Positions 52,069 through 59,508 of a stretch of 64,000 nt of DNA are shown piece by piece. Location: the NCBI GenBank assembly GCA_964637835.1, contig CAZWYF010000004.1, positions 62,001-126,000 on the forward strand, given 5' to 3'. Each line of letters starts with the position of its first letter. Positions within the stretch are counted from its first letter, which is position 1. The notes beneath the pieces are model-generated. The model searched no databases. It worked only from the letters and a program-made list of their open reading frames with translations, and was not told where the DNA came from. Position numbers and translations under genes: made by a program. Source of the stretch: Glo-17 sp964637835 (GTDB lineage: Bacteria; Krumholzibacteriota; Krumholzibacteriia; LZORAL124-64-63).

Positions 52069-53796
52069 ATGGACGCGCACGTGCAACCGCTGCCGCCGGC
52101 GCCGACCTGGCGGCCAGGATGGCCCACCCTGATCTCCGTGGTGGCCGGGCTCATGCTCACCACGGCCATGCCGCCGTTCCGCGGCACGGCGATGCTCGCG
52201 CCGCTGGCGCTGGCCCTGCTGTTCCATGCCCTGCGCGAGGGGCCGCGACCCGCCTGGCTGGCCACCTGGTTCGGACTGGCGCACGTCGGGCCGCTGCTGC
52301 TGTGGCTCTTCTTCCTGGACCCGGCCAAGTCCATCCCCACGCGGCTGCTGGTCCCGCTCCAGGCCCTGGCGGCCATCCTCTTCGTGGCGGCGCACTACAC
52401 CGTCTTCGGGGTGGTGGTGGGCTGGGTGCGACGGCGCACGGGACCGCGGCTGCTGCTCGCCCTGCTGCCGCTGCTGTGGATGCTGGTGGAACTCCTGCGC
52501 AGCTGGGGCCTGGGGGAGCTGGGTTTCCCCTGGTGCCTGACCGGCGCCGCCTGGCTGGAGAGCCCCGTCCGGCCACTCTACGCGGCCGCCGGCGAGCTCG
52601 GCCTGGGGGGCGCCACGGCCCTGCTGGCCGCCACGCTGGTGGCGCTGCTGGATCTCTGGCGAGCCCGGCGCACGCAGCCGGCCGGCCCGGGCGATGCGCC
52701 CGCGGCGGATCCCGCCGGCGCCGCCGCCCGCCGCCTGGCCCGCGGCCTGATCGCGGCCACCGTATCGCTCTGGGTGCTGCTCGCCCTGGGGAGTCGCCCC
52801 CTGGGCGAGGACGTCGGGTCTGGTCGTCGCCTCGAGCCGCTGACGGTGGCGGCGGTCCAGGCGGACGTGGACCAGGCCGACAAGTGGGATGACGCCAGGA
52901 TCGATTCCACCCGCATCCCCTACACCCGCCTCACCGAGCGCGCGGCCACCGCGGGCGCCGAGCTGGTGGTCTGGGCGGAGACGGCCATCCCGGCCTACGT
53001 CCGTTACGAGCGCGGCCTGCTCGAGTGGGTTCGCGGCCTGGCGCGCGAGAACCGCGTCCCCATCCTCACCGGTTTTCCCGACGCGCGCCGCGCGGCCGAT
53101 CGCGAGGGCGCGGACGGGCAGCCGCGGCTCGAGAAGTTCAACGCCGCCGGTCTCTTCTCCGCGACGGGCACCCTCCTCGACACCTACGGCAAGCACCACC
53201 TGGTGCCCATCGGCGAGTCCATGCCCTTCCAGCGCTGGATCCCGGCCCTCGGCCGCATCGACGTGGGCCAGGCCGAGTGGACCCGCGGGGCGCCGCCCGG
53301 CCCCATGCGGCTGGCCACGCCGCAGGGCGAGGTCCCCCTGTTCACCCTGATCTGCTACGAGGCCGCCTTCAGCCACCTGGCGCGCGGCGCGGTGCGCCGT
53401 GGCGGCCGGGTCCTGGTGAACATCACCAACGACGGCTGGTTCGGGCACCCCTCCGGCCCTCGGCAGCACGCCGCCCTGGCGCGCATCCGGACCGTGGAGT
53501 GCGGCGTCCCCCTGGTGCGCAGCGCCAACAATGGCATCAGCCTGATCGCCGGTCCGGAGGGGCGGGTCCTGGACCGCCTGGCGCTGGACCGCCGCGGCCT
53601 GGTCGCGGCCACCGTGCCGGTGGTCGCCCGCGGCACGCTCTTCGTGCGGTTCGGCTGGTGGCCCGTCCTGGGGTTCCTCGTGCTCTGGAGCGCGGTGGCC
53701 CTGGCGCTGCTGTGGCGGCAGCGAGACCTGGATCCCCCCGACGCGATGGCCGGGCGTGCGGCCGCGCGGGCGGCCGGAAGGCCGGCCCGGCCATGA
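52069..53796 (+). CDS. lnt: Apolipoprotein N-acyltransferase
   Basis: Inner-membrane enzyme adding the third acyl chain to lipoproteins, 575 residues. About six hydrophobic segments (from LISVVAGLMLTTAMPPF) precede a nitrilase-like periplasmic domain and a final C-terminal helix. The catalytic triad is visible: Glu304 in VWAETAIP, Lys375 in YGKHHLVPIGESMPF and Cys429 in LICYEAAF. NDGWFG and RSANNGIS are also typical. ATG 52069 is preferred over 52057 because of the promoter. It would process the lipoproteins at 16589 and 19104. In Proteobacteria it often follows ybeX, but here it is about 45 kb from that cluster. Confidence 0.95.
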   Translation: MDAHVQPLPPAPTWRPGWPTLISVVAGLMLTTAMPPFRGTAMLAPLALALLFHALREGPRPAWLATWFGLAHVGPLLLWLFFLDPAKSIPTRLLVPLQALAAILFVAAHYTVFGVVVGWVRRRTGPRLLLALLPLLWMLVELLRSWGLGELGFPWCLTGAAWLESPVRPLYAAAGELGLGGATALLAATLVALLDLWRARRTQPAGPGDAPAADPAGAAARRLARGLIAATVSLWVLLALGSRPLGEDVGSGRRLEPLTVAAVQADVDQADKWDDARIDSTRIPYTRLTERAATAGAELVVWAETAIPAYVRYERGLLEWVRGLARENRVPILTGFPDARRAADREGADGQPRLEKFNAAGLFSATGTLLDTYGKHHLVPIGESMPFQRWIPALGRIDVGQAEWTRGAPPGPMRLATPQGEVPLFTLICYEAAFSHLARGAVRRGGRVLVNITNDGWFGHPSGPRQHAALARIRTVECGVPLVRSANNGISLIAGPEGRVLDRLALDRRGLVAATVPVVARGTLFVRFGWWPVLGFLVLWSAVALALLWRQRDLDPPDAMAGRAAARAAGRPARP

Positions 53797-54329
53797 CCAT
53801 GCTCGACGACATCGCCCGCGCCGATCCCTTCTGTCCCCGCTGCCGGGCGGGCATGACGGTGCGGTTCGTGGGCGGTCGTTCCCGTCCCGTGTGCCCGGAG
53901 TGCGGCTTCGTGCAGTTCCTCAATCCCGCGCCCGGCGCTGGCGTGATCGTCCGGCGCGGCGAGACCATCTGCCTGGTGGAACGGAGGTTCCCGCCGAAGC
54001 AGGGGCAGTGGACCCTGCCCACCGGCTTCGTGGAGTGGGAGGAGGACGTGATGGAGACCGCGGTCCGCGAGGCCCGCGAGGAGACCGGACTGGAGGTGCG
54101 CCTGACCCGCCTGTTCGCGGTGCACTCGGGGATCCTGCCGCCGGACCGGCCGGTGCTGGTGGTCTTCTACGAGGCCGAGGAGATCGGGGGCGTGCTGCAG
54201 GCCGGCGACGACGCCGCCCAGGCCGGGTTCTTCCCCCTGGACCAGCTGCCCGGCCCCATCGCCTTCGCGGCGCACCGCAAGGTGCTGCGGGCGCTGGGCG
54301 CGGACATCTCCGAGCGAGGGGAACCATGA
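53793..54329 (+). CDS. Zinc-ribbon Nudix hydrolase
   Basis: Nudix protein of 178 residues. An N-terminal zinc ribbon (FCPRCRAGM, PVCPECGF) precedes a complete Nudix box, GFVEWEEDVMETAVREAREETGL in pattern (G-x5-E-x7-REUxEExGU). The fold resembles the NudC/ADP-ribose pyrophosphatase group, but the substrate is not clear. The ATG overlaps the lnt stop by four bases, and purN overlaps its own stop by four bases, so lnt, nudix and purN are one operon. Confidence 0.9.
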   Translation: MTMLDDIARADPFCPRCRAGMTVRFVGGRSRPVCPECGFVQFLNPAPGAGVIVRRGETICLVERRFPPKQGQWTLPTGFVEWEEDVMETAVREAREETGLEVRLTRLFAVHSGILPPDRPVLVVFYEAEEIGGVLQAGDDAAQAGFFPLDQLPGPIAFAAHRKVLRALGADISERGEP

Positions 54330-54994
54330 CGGCGGCGCCGGCGCGGGTGGCCATCCTGCTCTCTGGCAGCGGCCGCACCCTGGAGAACCTGCTGGACCAC
54401 GTGGCCGCCGGGCGGCTGCCGGTCCGGATCGTGGGCGTGGTGAGCAGCCGCCGGGACGTGCGTGGCGTGGCCGTGGCCCGCGCGGCCGGGCTGCCGGTGG
54501 CCGTCCTGCGCCGGCGGGACTTCCCCGACGCGGCGGCGCACCACGCCGCCATCGCGGACTGGTTGCGCCGGTGCCGCCCGCAGATCATCGCCCTGGCCGG
54601 CTACCTCTGCTACTTCCAGCGGCCGGACTGGTTCGCCGGGCCGGTGGTGAACATCCACCCGGCGCTGCTGCCGGCCCACGGTGGTCAGGGCATGTACGGC
54701 GACCGCGTCCACGCCGCGGTCCTCGCCGCGGGCGACCGCGAGAGCGGCTGCACCGTCCACCACGTGGACGCCGTCTACGACCACGGCGCCATCATCGCCC
54801 AGCAGCGGGTCCCCGTCCGCCCCGACGACGACGTCGCCAGCCTGGCCGCCCGCGTCTTCGCCGCCGAGTGCGAGCTCTACCCACGCGTGCTGGCCGGACT
54901 GGCCGCGCAGGTCGCCGGACAGGACCCCGACGCCGGCCCCGACGAGGCGCGCGACGGGATTCCCGACGGGACCCCCGACGCCGGCGCGCCTTGA
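54326..54994 (+). CDS. purN: Phosphoribosylglycinamide formyltransferase
   Basis: 10-formyl-THF-dependent GAR transformylase of purine synthesis, 222 residues. It begins VAILLSGSGRTLENLLDHVA. The catalytic region is VVNIHPALLPAHGGQGMYGD (Asn and His), with CTVHHVDAVYDHGAIIAQQ supplying the Asp. A C-terminal Asp/Pro/Gly-rich tail of about 25 residues is low-complexity. The folE -35 overlaps its stop codon. Confidence 0.96.
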   Translation: MTAAPARVAILLSGSGRTLENLLDHVAAGRLPVRIVGVVSSRRDVRGVAVARAAGLPVAVLRRRDFPDAAAHHAAIADWLRRCRPQIIALAGYLCYFQRPDWFAGPVVNIHPALLPAHGGQGMYGDRVHAAVLAAGDRESGCTVHHVDAVYDHGAIIAQQRVPVRPDDDVASLAARVFAAECELYPRVLAGLAAQVAGQDPDAGPDEARDGIPDGTPDAGAP

Positions 54995-55018
54995 CCGCCC
55001 TGCAATCGGCCGTATCGT
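54991..55018 (+). promoter_or_regulatory. Sigma-70 promoter for folE
   Basis: TTGACC at 54991-54996, overlapping the purN stop, a 16-base spacer and TATCGT at 55013-55018. The leader is about 30 nt to the ATG at 55056. Confidence 0.68.
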
Positions 55019-55055
55019 GGCAGGCAGCCAACCACGGATATCCCAAGGAGAGGGC

Positions 55056-55607
55056 ATGGAACACCTGATCCGGCAGATCCTCGAGCAGATCGGCGAGGAT
55101 CCCCAGCGCGAGGGTCTGCGCGATACCCCTGCCCGGGTCGCCCGGGCCTACCAGGAGACCTGCGCCGGCTATCATGCCGATCCCGACGCCATGGTCCAGA
55201 AGGCGCTCTTCGAGGCCGAGGGCAAGGAGATGATCGTGGTCAACGACATCGACTTCTACAGCATGTGCGAACACCACATGCTGCCCTTCTTCGGCAAGGC
55301 GCACGTGGCCTACATCCCCAACGAGAAGATCGTGGGCCTGAGCAAGATCGCGCGGGTGGTGGAGGCCTATGCCCGCCGCCTGCAGGTGCAGGAGCGCATG
55401 ACGCGCCAGATCGCCGAGTGCCTCATGTCCAACCTCGACGCTCTCGGCGTGGCCGTGGTCCTGCACGCCCAGCACCTCTGCATGATGATGCGCGGCATCC
55501 AGAAGCAGAACAGCTTCGCGGTGACCAGCGAGATGCTCGGCGCCTTCGAGTCCAATCCCAAGACGCGGGCGGAGTTCCTCACGCTCATCGGGGAGAAGGT
55601 GCGGTAG
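55056..55607 (+). CDS. folE: GTP cyclohydrolase I
   Basis: Converts GTP to 7,8-dihydroneopterin triphosphate for folate synthesis, 183 residues. It has the zinc site CEHHMLPFFGKAHVAYIP (Cys71, His74) and the second Cys in HAQHLCMMMRGIQKQNS, typical of the zinc-dependent FolE type. EDPQREGLRDTPARVARAY is the usual N-terminus. AAGGAGAGG lies upstream of ATG 55056. Its transcript would run into the long hairpin that begins 20 bases after the stop. Confidence 0.98.
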   Translation: MEHLIRQILEQIGEDPQREGLRDTPARVARAYQETCAGYHADPDAMVQKALFEAEGKEMIVVNDIDFYSMCEHHMLPFFGKAHVAYIPNEKIVGLSKIARVVEAYARRLQVQERMTRQIAECLMSNLDALGVAVVLHAQHLCMMMRGIQKQNSFAVTSEMLGAFESNPKTRAEFLTLIGEKVR

Positions 55608-55626
55608 GCTTCCCGGTCTGCGGGGG

Positions 55627-55714
55627 GCCGCCGCCGTGGATGCCCTTTTCCGGCGATGTCCTCGGGCCTGCGGCCCTGCGGAGTTCGCCGGAAAAGGGCA
55701 TCCACGGCGGCGGC
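55627..55714 (+). repeat. Constant-core hairpin element, copy 1 (folE side)
   Basis: A perfect 30-base inverted repeat: 55627-55656 pairs with 55685-55714 without a mismatch. The 28-base apical part (55657-55684) contains its own stem GGGCC-TGC-GGCCC. The innermost stem bases GGCGA/TCGCC plus the apical part form a 38-base core (55652-55689). That core is identical, in reverse complement, to 55947-55984, while the outer stems of the two copies are unrelated. Here the core reads 5'-3' on the + strand, the same strand as folE. No T-tract follows. Confidence 0.9.
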
Positions 55715-55761
55715 GCCTCGCGGGACGGGGAGCACCCCACCGGCGAGTGGATGGGCGTGGA
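55707..55761 (+). repeat. 55-bp palindromic repeat unit, copy A
   Basis: Exact duplicate of 55862-55916. It is itself foldable: CTCGC (55717-55721) pairs with GCGAG (55743-55747), and GGGG-AGCA-CCCC (55727-55738) forms the tip. Outside it, TCCACG (55701-55706) pairs with CGTGGA (55756-55761). It abuts the assembly gap. Confidence 0.88.
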
Positions 55762-55861
55762 NNNNNNNNNNNNNNNNNNNNNNNNNNNNNNNNNNNNNNN
55801 NNNNNNNNNNNNNNNNNNNNNNNNNNNNNNNNNNNNNNNNNNNNNNNNNNNNNNNNNNNNN
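55762..55861. other. Assembly gap (100 N)
   Basis: Exactly 100 undetermined bases, the usual placeholder for a scaffold join of unknown length. Identical 55-bp units border both sides, so a collapsed tandem array is likely. The true distance between folE and menA is unknown. Confidence 0.98.
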
Positions 55862-55916
55862 GCGGCGGCGCCTCGCGGGACGGGGAGCACCCCACCGGCG
55901 AGTGGATGGGCGTGGA
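55862..55916 (+). repeat. 55-bp palindromic repeat unit, copy B
   Basis: Identical base for base and in the same orientation as 55707-55761. It is followed by GGCGTTGCT and then by the second constant-core hairpin. Confidence 0.88.
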
Positions 55917-55925
55917 GGCGTTGCT

Positions 55926-56005
55926 GGGTGGGCGGGGGCGCTGGTGGGCGAACTCCGCAGGGCCGCAGGCCCGAGGACATCGCCCACCAGCGCCCCCGCC
56001 CACCC
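55926..56005 (-). repeat. Constant-core hairpin element, copy 2 (menA side)
   Basis: A perfect 26-base inverted repeat: 55926-55951 pairs with 55980-56005. The 28-base apical part (55952-55979) is the exact reverse complement of the apical part at 55657-55684. Read on the - strand, the menA mRNA therefore carries the same 38-base core as the folE mRNA, on a different, very GC-rich stem. It begins one base after the menA stop codon. Confidence 0.9.
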
Positions 56006-56006
56006 C

Positions 56007-56921
56007 TCAGAGGTGCACGAGGATGGCCAGCACGGCCGCGGTGAGGAACTCCCACTGGCCGGTGGCGGCGAGGGTGGCGTTCAGGGCGGGCGAGCGGGGG
56101 GTGGTGAGCATGCGGCGCAGCAGGGGGAGGCTGGCCGGCAGCAGGAGCAGGGCGAGCCACGGGGCCGGCCGGTCGAGGGTCAGGGCCACCGGGATGATGG
56201 CGAGATTGCCGGCGACAAGGAGCCCGGCGGCGAGCTGGCGGGCGCGTCGCTCGCCCAGGCGCACGGCGAGGGTGGTCTTGCCGGCGCGGGCGTCGGAGAC
56301 CATGTCGCGCAGGTTGTTGACGGCCATGATGGCGGCGGCGTGCAGGCCGCAGACCAGGCCGGCCAGCCAGGCGGCCGGCGTGAGGGCGCCATGCAGGACG
56401 GCGAAGGTGCCGGTGCAGGCCACCGGGCCGAAGAAGACCAGGGCGGCCGCCTCGCCCAGGCCCAGGCGTGCCAGGGGCCAGGGACCGGCGGTGTAGGCCA
56501 GCGCCCCCGCCAGGCAGGCGGCGCCCAGCGCCAGCAGCCACCACCCCGCCTGCCAGGCCGCCAGCAGTCCCGCCGCGGTGGCCAGCAGGAGGCAGAGGAC
56601 CAGGCCGCCGGTCACCTGCCGGGGGGTCAGCAATCCCGTCTGGGTGACGCGGATGGGGCCCAGGCGGTCGAGCCCGTCCACGCCGGAGCGGGCGTCGAGG
56701 AGGTCGTTGGCCAGGTTGGCGGCGATCTGCAGGAACACCGCCACGGCCAGGCAGGCGCCGGCGAGCGCCCACGACCAGGCGCCCTGGGCGGCGGCCAGCG
56801 ACCCGCCGAGGATCACCGGGGCCGCCGACGCGGGCAGGGTCCGCGGCCGGATGGCCAGCAGCCAGGCGCGTGCCGACCCCGGCGTCGGGCGAGGCCTGGC
56901 GACCCCCGACGCGGGGCTCAC
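56007..56921 (-). CDS. menA: 1,4-dihydroxy-2-naphthoate polyprenyltransferase
   Basis: UbiA-superfamily membrane prenyltransferase that makes demethylmenaquinone, 304 residues with about eight or nine hydrophobic segments. The two Asp-rich motifs are NLANDLLDARSGVD and NNLRDMVSDARAGKTTLAVR, as in MenA. An N-terminal WLLAIRPRTLPASAAPVILG is typical. GTG 56921 overlaps the upstream transporter stop (GTGA). It presumably uses the ispB product at 42220. Its 3' end abuts a constant-core hairpin. Confidence 0.93.
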   Translation of the reverse strand: MSPASGVARPRPTPGSARAWLLAIRPRTLPASAAPVILGGSLAAAQGAWSWALAGACLAVAVFLQIAANLANDLLDARSGVDGLDRLGPIRVTQTGLLTPRQVTGGLVLCLLLATAAGLLAAWQAGWWLLALGAACLAGALAYTAGPWPLARLGLGEAAALVFFGPVACTGTFAVLHGALTPAAWLAGLVCGLHAAAIMAVNNLRDMVSDARAGKTTLAVRLGERRARQLAAGLLVAGNLAIIPVALTLDRPAPWLALLLLPASLPLLRRMLTTPRSPALNATLAATGQWEFLTAAVLAILVHL

Positions 56922-57799
56922 GCCGATTCTCCCGGGACGGCGGCCGCCAGGGGACGACCCCGCACCCAGGCCAGGTAGCCCAGCAGCACCACGTTCATGG
57001 TCACCGCGTAGACCACGGCCGGCACCGCGAAGGCGAAGTCGGCCAGGAGCAGGGGGCTGGCGGCGATGGCGATGGCCTGGGCCGCGTTCTGCATGCCCAC
57101 CTCGATGAGGATGGCCCGGCCGGCCGGCGGCCCCAGGCGGCCCAGGCGACCCAGCAGGGCGCCCAGGCCCATGGTGGCCAGGATGAGCAGCAGCGTGGCC
57201 AGGCTCAGGCTGCCGGCGCTGGCCAGCAGCACCGAGCGCTGGCGCAGCACGAAGACCGCGATCATCAGCAGCAGCAGTGGCAGGGCGGCGCGGCGGAGTC
57301 CGGCGCCGAGGCGGCCGGCCAGCCCGGGCCGGCGGGCGCGCAGGAGCATGCCCAGGCCGATGGGCAGCAGGATGGTCACGGCGTTCTGGCCCAGGACCGG
57401 GCCCAGGGCGAGGCGCAGCGTGGGGTCGGCGCCGAGCCAGTGGCCCATGGCCAGGTTGACCACCGCCGGGATGGTGGCCACGGTCACCACGCTGGTCACC
57501 GCAGTGAGGGTCACCGAGAGGGCCACGTCGCCGCGGGCGAGCATGGTGAAGGCGTTGCTGCTGGCGCCGCCGGGACAGGCGGCGAGCAGCACCAGGCCCA
57601 CCGCCGCCACGGGCGGCAGCCCCACCACCGTCGCCACGGTGGCCGCCGCCAGGGGCAGGCCCACCAGCTGCGCCACCAGGCCGATGGCCACCGGACGCGG
57701 CTGGCGCACCACGCGGGCGAAGTCCCGCGGCCGCAGGTCCAGGCCCAGGCTGAACATGAGCAGCACCAGGACGGGGATCACCACCAGCAGGATGTTCAT
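56918..57799 (-). CDS. Bile acid:sodium symporter (BASS) family transporter
   Basis: Membrane protein of 293 residues with about nine or ten hydrophobic segments. LAACPGGASSNAFTMLARGD and LSVTLTAVTSVVTVATIP match the BASS/SBF crossover region, and the C-terminal EVGMQNAAQAIAIAASP is also typical. The substrate is unknown; relatives move organic anions, pantoate or keto acids with Na+. It lies between trxB and menA on the - strand, overlapping menA by four bases. Confidence 0.85.
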   Translation of the reverse strand: MNILLVVIPVLVLLMFSLGLDLRPRDFARVVRQPRPVAIGLVAQLVGLPLAAATVATVVGLPPVAAVGLVLLAACPGGASSNAFTMLARGDVALSVTLTAVTSVVTVATIPAVVNLAMGHWLGADPTLRLALGPVLGQNAVTILLPIGLGMLLRARRPGLAGRLGAGLRRAALPLLLLMIAVFVLRQRSVLLASAGSLSLATLLLILATMGLGALLGRLGRLGPPAGRAILIEVGMQNAAQAIAIAASPLLLADFAFAVPAVVYAVTMNVVLLGYLAWVRGRPLAAAVPGESA

Positions 57800-57818
57800 G
57801 GAGCCTCCGGGAAGGGGA

Positions 57819-57846
57819 GAGCCCGCCGCTGCGACGCGGCGGGCTC
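57819..57846 (-). terminator. GC hairpin between trxB and the transporter
   Basis: Eleven-base arms (GAGCCCGCCGC on the - strand and its complement) with a six-base loop in the 79-base gap. On the - strand it is followed by TCCCCTTCC, not a T-tract. It may attenuate readthrough from trxB. Confidence 0.5.
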
Positions 57847-57878
57847 CCGGTGTGGCGGCGGCGGGACGGGCGTCCTGG

Positions 57879-58817
57879 CTAGAGGCCGCGGGCGCCCAGC
57901 CAGCGCTCGGCCTCGATGGCGGCCATGCAGCCGGTGCCGGCGGCGGTGACGCCCTGGCGCCAGACCGAGTCCTGGACGTCGCCGGCGGCGAAGACGCCCT
58001 CGACGCTGGTCATGGTCCGGTCCGGTCTGGTGATGATGTAGCCCTCGGCATCCAGCTCGACCTGGCCGTCGAGGAAGCCGGTGTTGGGGTCGTGCCCGAT
58101 GGCGATGAAGCAACCGGTGCACGGGACCTCGACCTCGGGCTCGCCCCTGGTGCTCTCCAGCAGCACGCCGCGGAGCATGCCGCTGTCGTCGGCGAGGTAC
58201 TGCTTGATGGTCCGCGACCAGGCCATCTCGATGTTCGGGGCGTCGAACACGCGCTGCTGCATGATCTTGCTGGCGCGCAGCTCGTCCCGGCGGTGGATCA
58301 CCGTGACCTTCTTGCAGATGCCGGCGAGGTAGGTGGCCTCCTCGGCGGCGGTGTCGCCGCCGCCCACCACCACCACCTCCTGGTCGCGGTAGAAGAAGCC
58401 GTCGCAGGTGGCGCAGGCGGAGAGGCCCTTGCCGTGGAAGTCGTCCTCGCCGGGCAGGTTCAGCCAGCGGGCCGTGGAGCCGGTGGCGATGATCACGGCG
58501 GGCACCTCATGGACCTCGTCGCCGGCCGTCACCCGGAACGGGGGGCCCTGGCAGTCGATGGCGGTGACGTGGCCGGGCCGGATCTCGGTGCCGAAGCGGG
58601 CGGCCTGGGCGCGGAAATGCTCCATCAACTCCGGCCCCTTGATCCCCTCGGGGAAGCCCGGATAGTTCTCCACGTCGGTGGTGATGGTGAGCTGGCCGCC
58701 GGGCTGCAGGCCCTCGTACATCAGGTTGGGGATGTTGGCGCGGCTGAGGTAGATGGCCGCCGTGTAACCCGCGGGACCGCTGCCGGCGATGATGACCCTT
58801 GGCGCACGCTCGCTCAT
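57879..58817 (-). CDS. trxB: Thioredoxin reductase
   Basis: FAD- and NADPH-dependent reductase of thioredoxin, 312 residues. FAD motif IIAGSGPAGYTAAIYLSRA, NAD motif VVVVGGGDTAAEEATYLAG, redox pair CATC in LSACATCDGFFY, and C-terminal GVFAAGDVQDSVWRQGVTAA. ATG 58817 has AGGAGG just upstream. An 18-codon upstream extension is open but contains the likely transcription start region. The start of a trxB-BASS-menA - strand unit, with its own promoter. Confidence 0.97.
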   Translation of the reverse strand: MSERAPRVIIAGSGPAGYTAAIYLSRANIPNLMYEGLQPGGQLTITTDVENYPGFPEGIKGPELMEHFRAQAARFGTEIRPGHVTAIDCQGPPFRVTAGDEVHEVPAVIIATGSTARWLNLPGEDDFHGKGLSACATCDGFFYRDQEVVVVGGGDTAAEEATYLAGICKKVTVIHRRDELRASKIMQQRVFDAPNIEMAWSRTIKQYLADDSGMLRGVLLESTRGEPEVEVPCTGCFIAIGHDPNTGFLDGQVELDAEGYIITRPDRTMTSVEGVFAAGDVQDSVWRQGVTAAGTGCMAAIEAERWLGARGL

Positions 58818-58870
58818 GGTGCCTCCTGGAGGGGAGATGGGGCGGGATTCCGGGCTCCTGATCGCCACCA

Positions 58871-58899
58871 TTGGTAAAGGATCTTCGCAACCGTGTCAA
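58871..58899 (-). promoter_or_regulatory. Sigma-70 promoter for trxB
   Basis: On the - strand, a perfect -35 TTGACA (58899-58894), a 17-base spacer and TACCAA (58876-58871). It lies about 55 bases before the trxB ATG. Confidence 0.65.
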
Positions 58900-59017
58900 C
58901 TCGACCGGCGGGTGGCGCCGGCCCGGAAGGCGGCGTGCGATGGCCCGGCGGTGGTGCGGCGGTGGCCCGGAGGCCGGCCCGGCCAGCGGGCTGGAGGCCG
59001 GCCCGGACGTTTGTCGC

Positions 59018-59046
59018 TTGACTGGGCGGTGTCATGGCATTAATTA
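59018..59046 (+). promoter_or_regulatory. Promoter for rplU-rpmA
   Basis: TTGACT at 59018-59023, a 17-base spacer, and an AT-rich -10 region TAATTA at 59041-59046 (CATTAATTATGG). The exact -10 hexamer is ambiguous. The leader is about 105 nt and contains three TTGCG repeats (59120, 59129, 59140). The rest of the divergent region holds only a 14-base direct repeat at 58969 and 58993. Confidence 0.65.
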
Positions 59047-59158
59047 TGGTCGCTTGTGAACGAGTTCGAGACGGGTGGCTGCCGTTCCGATCAGCGGGAC
59101 CCGGCAGCGACGCGTCGCCTTGCGGATTTTGCGCAGTTTTTGCGGAGAGACGGACACC

Positions 59159-59470
59159 ATGTACGCGGTTGTCAAGATCAAGGGTCAGCAGTTCCGGGTC
59201 GAGCCCGGGACCAGGCTGCAGGTGCCGCTGCTCGCCGACGAGGTGGGCGCCGACGTGACCTTCGATGAGGTCCTCATGCTCGCCGACGGCGAGGACGTCA
59301 AGGTCGGGACCCCGACCGTCGACGGCGCGAGCGTGGCGGCCGAGGTGGTGCGGCACGGCCGCAGCCGCAAGATCGTCGTGTTCAAGTACAAGCGGCGCAA
59401 GAACTATCGCCGGAAGAAGGGCCATCGTCAGTCCTTCACCGAGGTGAGCATCAAGGGCATCAACGCCTGA
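59159..59470 (+). CDS. rplU: 50S ribosomal protein L21
   Basis: Ribosomal protein binding 23S rRNA, 103 residues. MYAVVKIKGQQFRVEPGTRL opens the protein, and VFKYKRRKNYRRKKGHRQSF is the usual basic C-terminal region. ATG 59159 is preferred to upstream codons because it gives the family N-terminus and follows GCGGAGAG. It heads rplU-rpmA, the standard order. Confidence 0.98.
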   Translation: MYAVVKIKGQQFRVEPGTRLQVPLLADEVGADVTFDEVLMLADGEDVKVGTPTVDGASVAAEVVRHGRSRKIVVFKYKRRKNYRRKKGHRQSFTEVSIKGINA

Positions 59471-59508
59471 CAGCCCGCGCCTCCGGGCGCGGCGACGGGA
59501 GCATCGTC

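Noticed and set aside
55707..55916. CRISPR array
   Set aside because: Only two copies are visible, the unit is 55 bases and palindromic, the interval between copies is a placeholder gap, and no cas gene is in the window.
55636..56496. Coding frames running through the N gap
   Set aside because: They consist of hairpin and repeat sequence translated through undetermined bases; no start signal or protein motif supports them.
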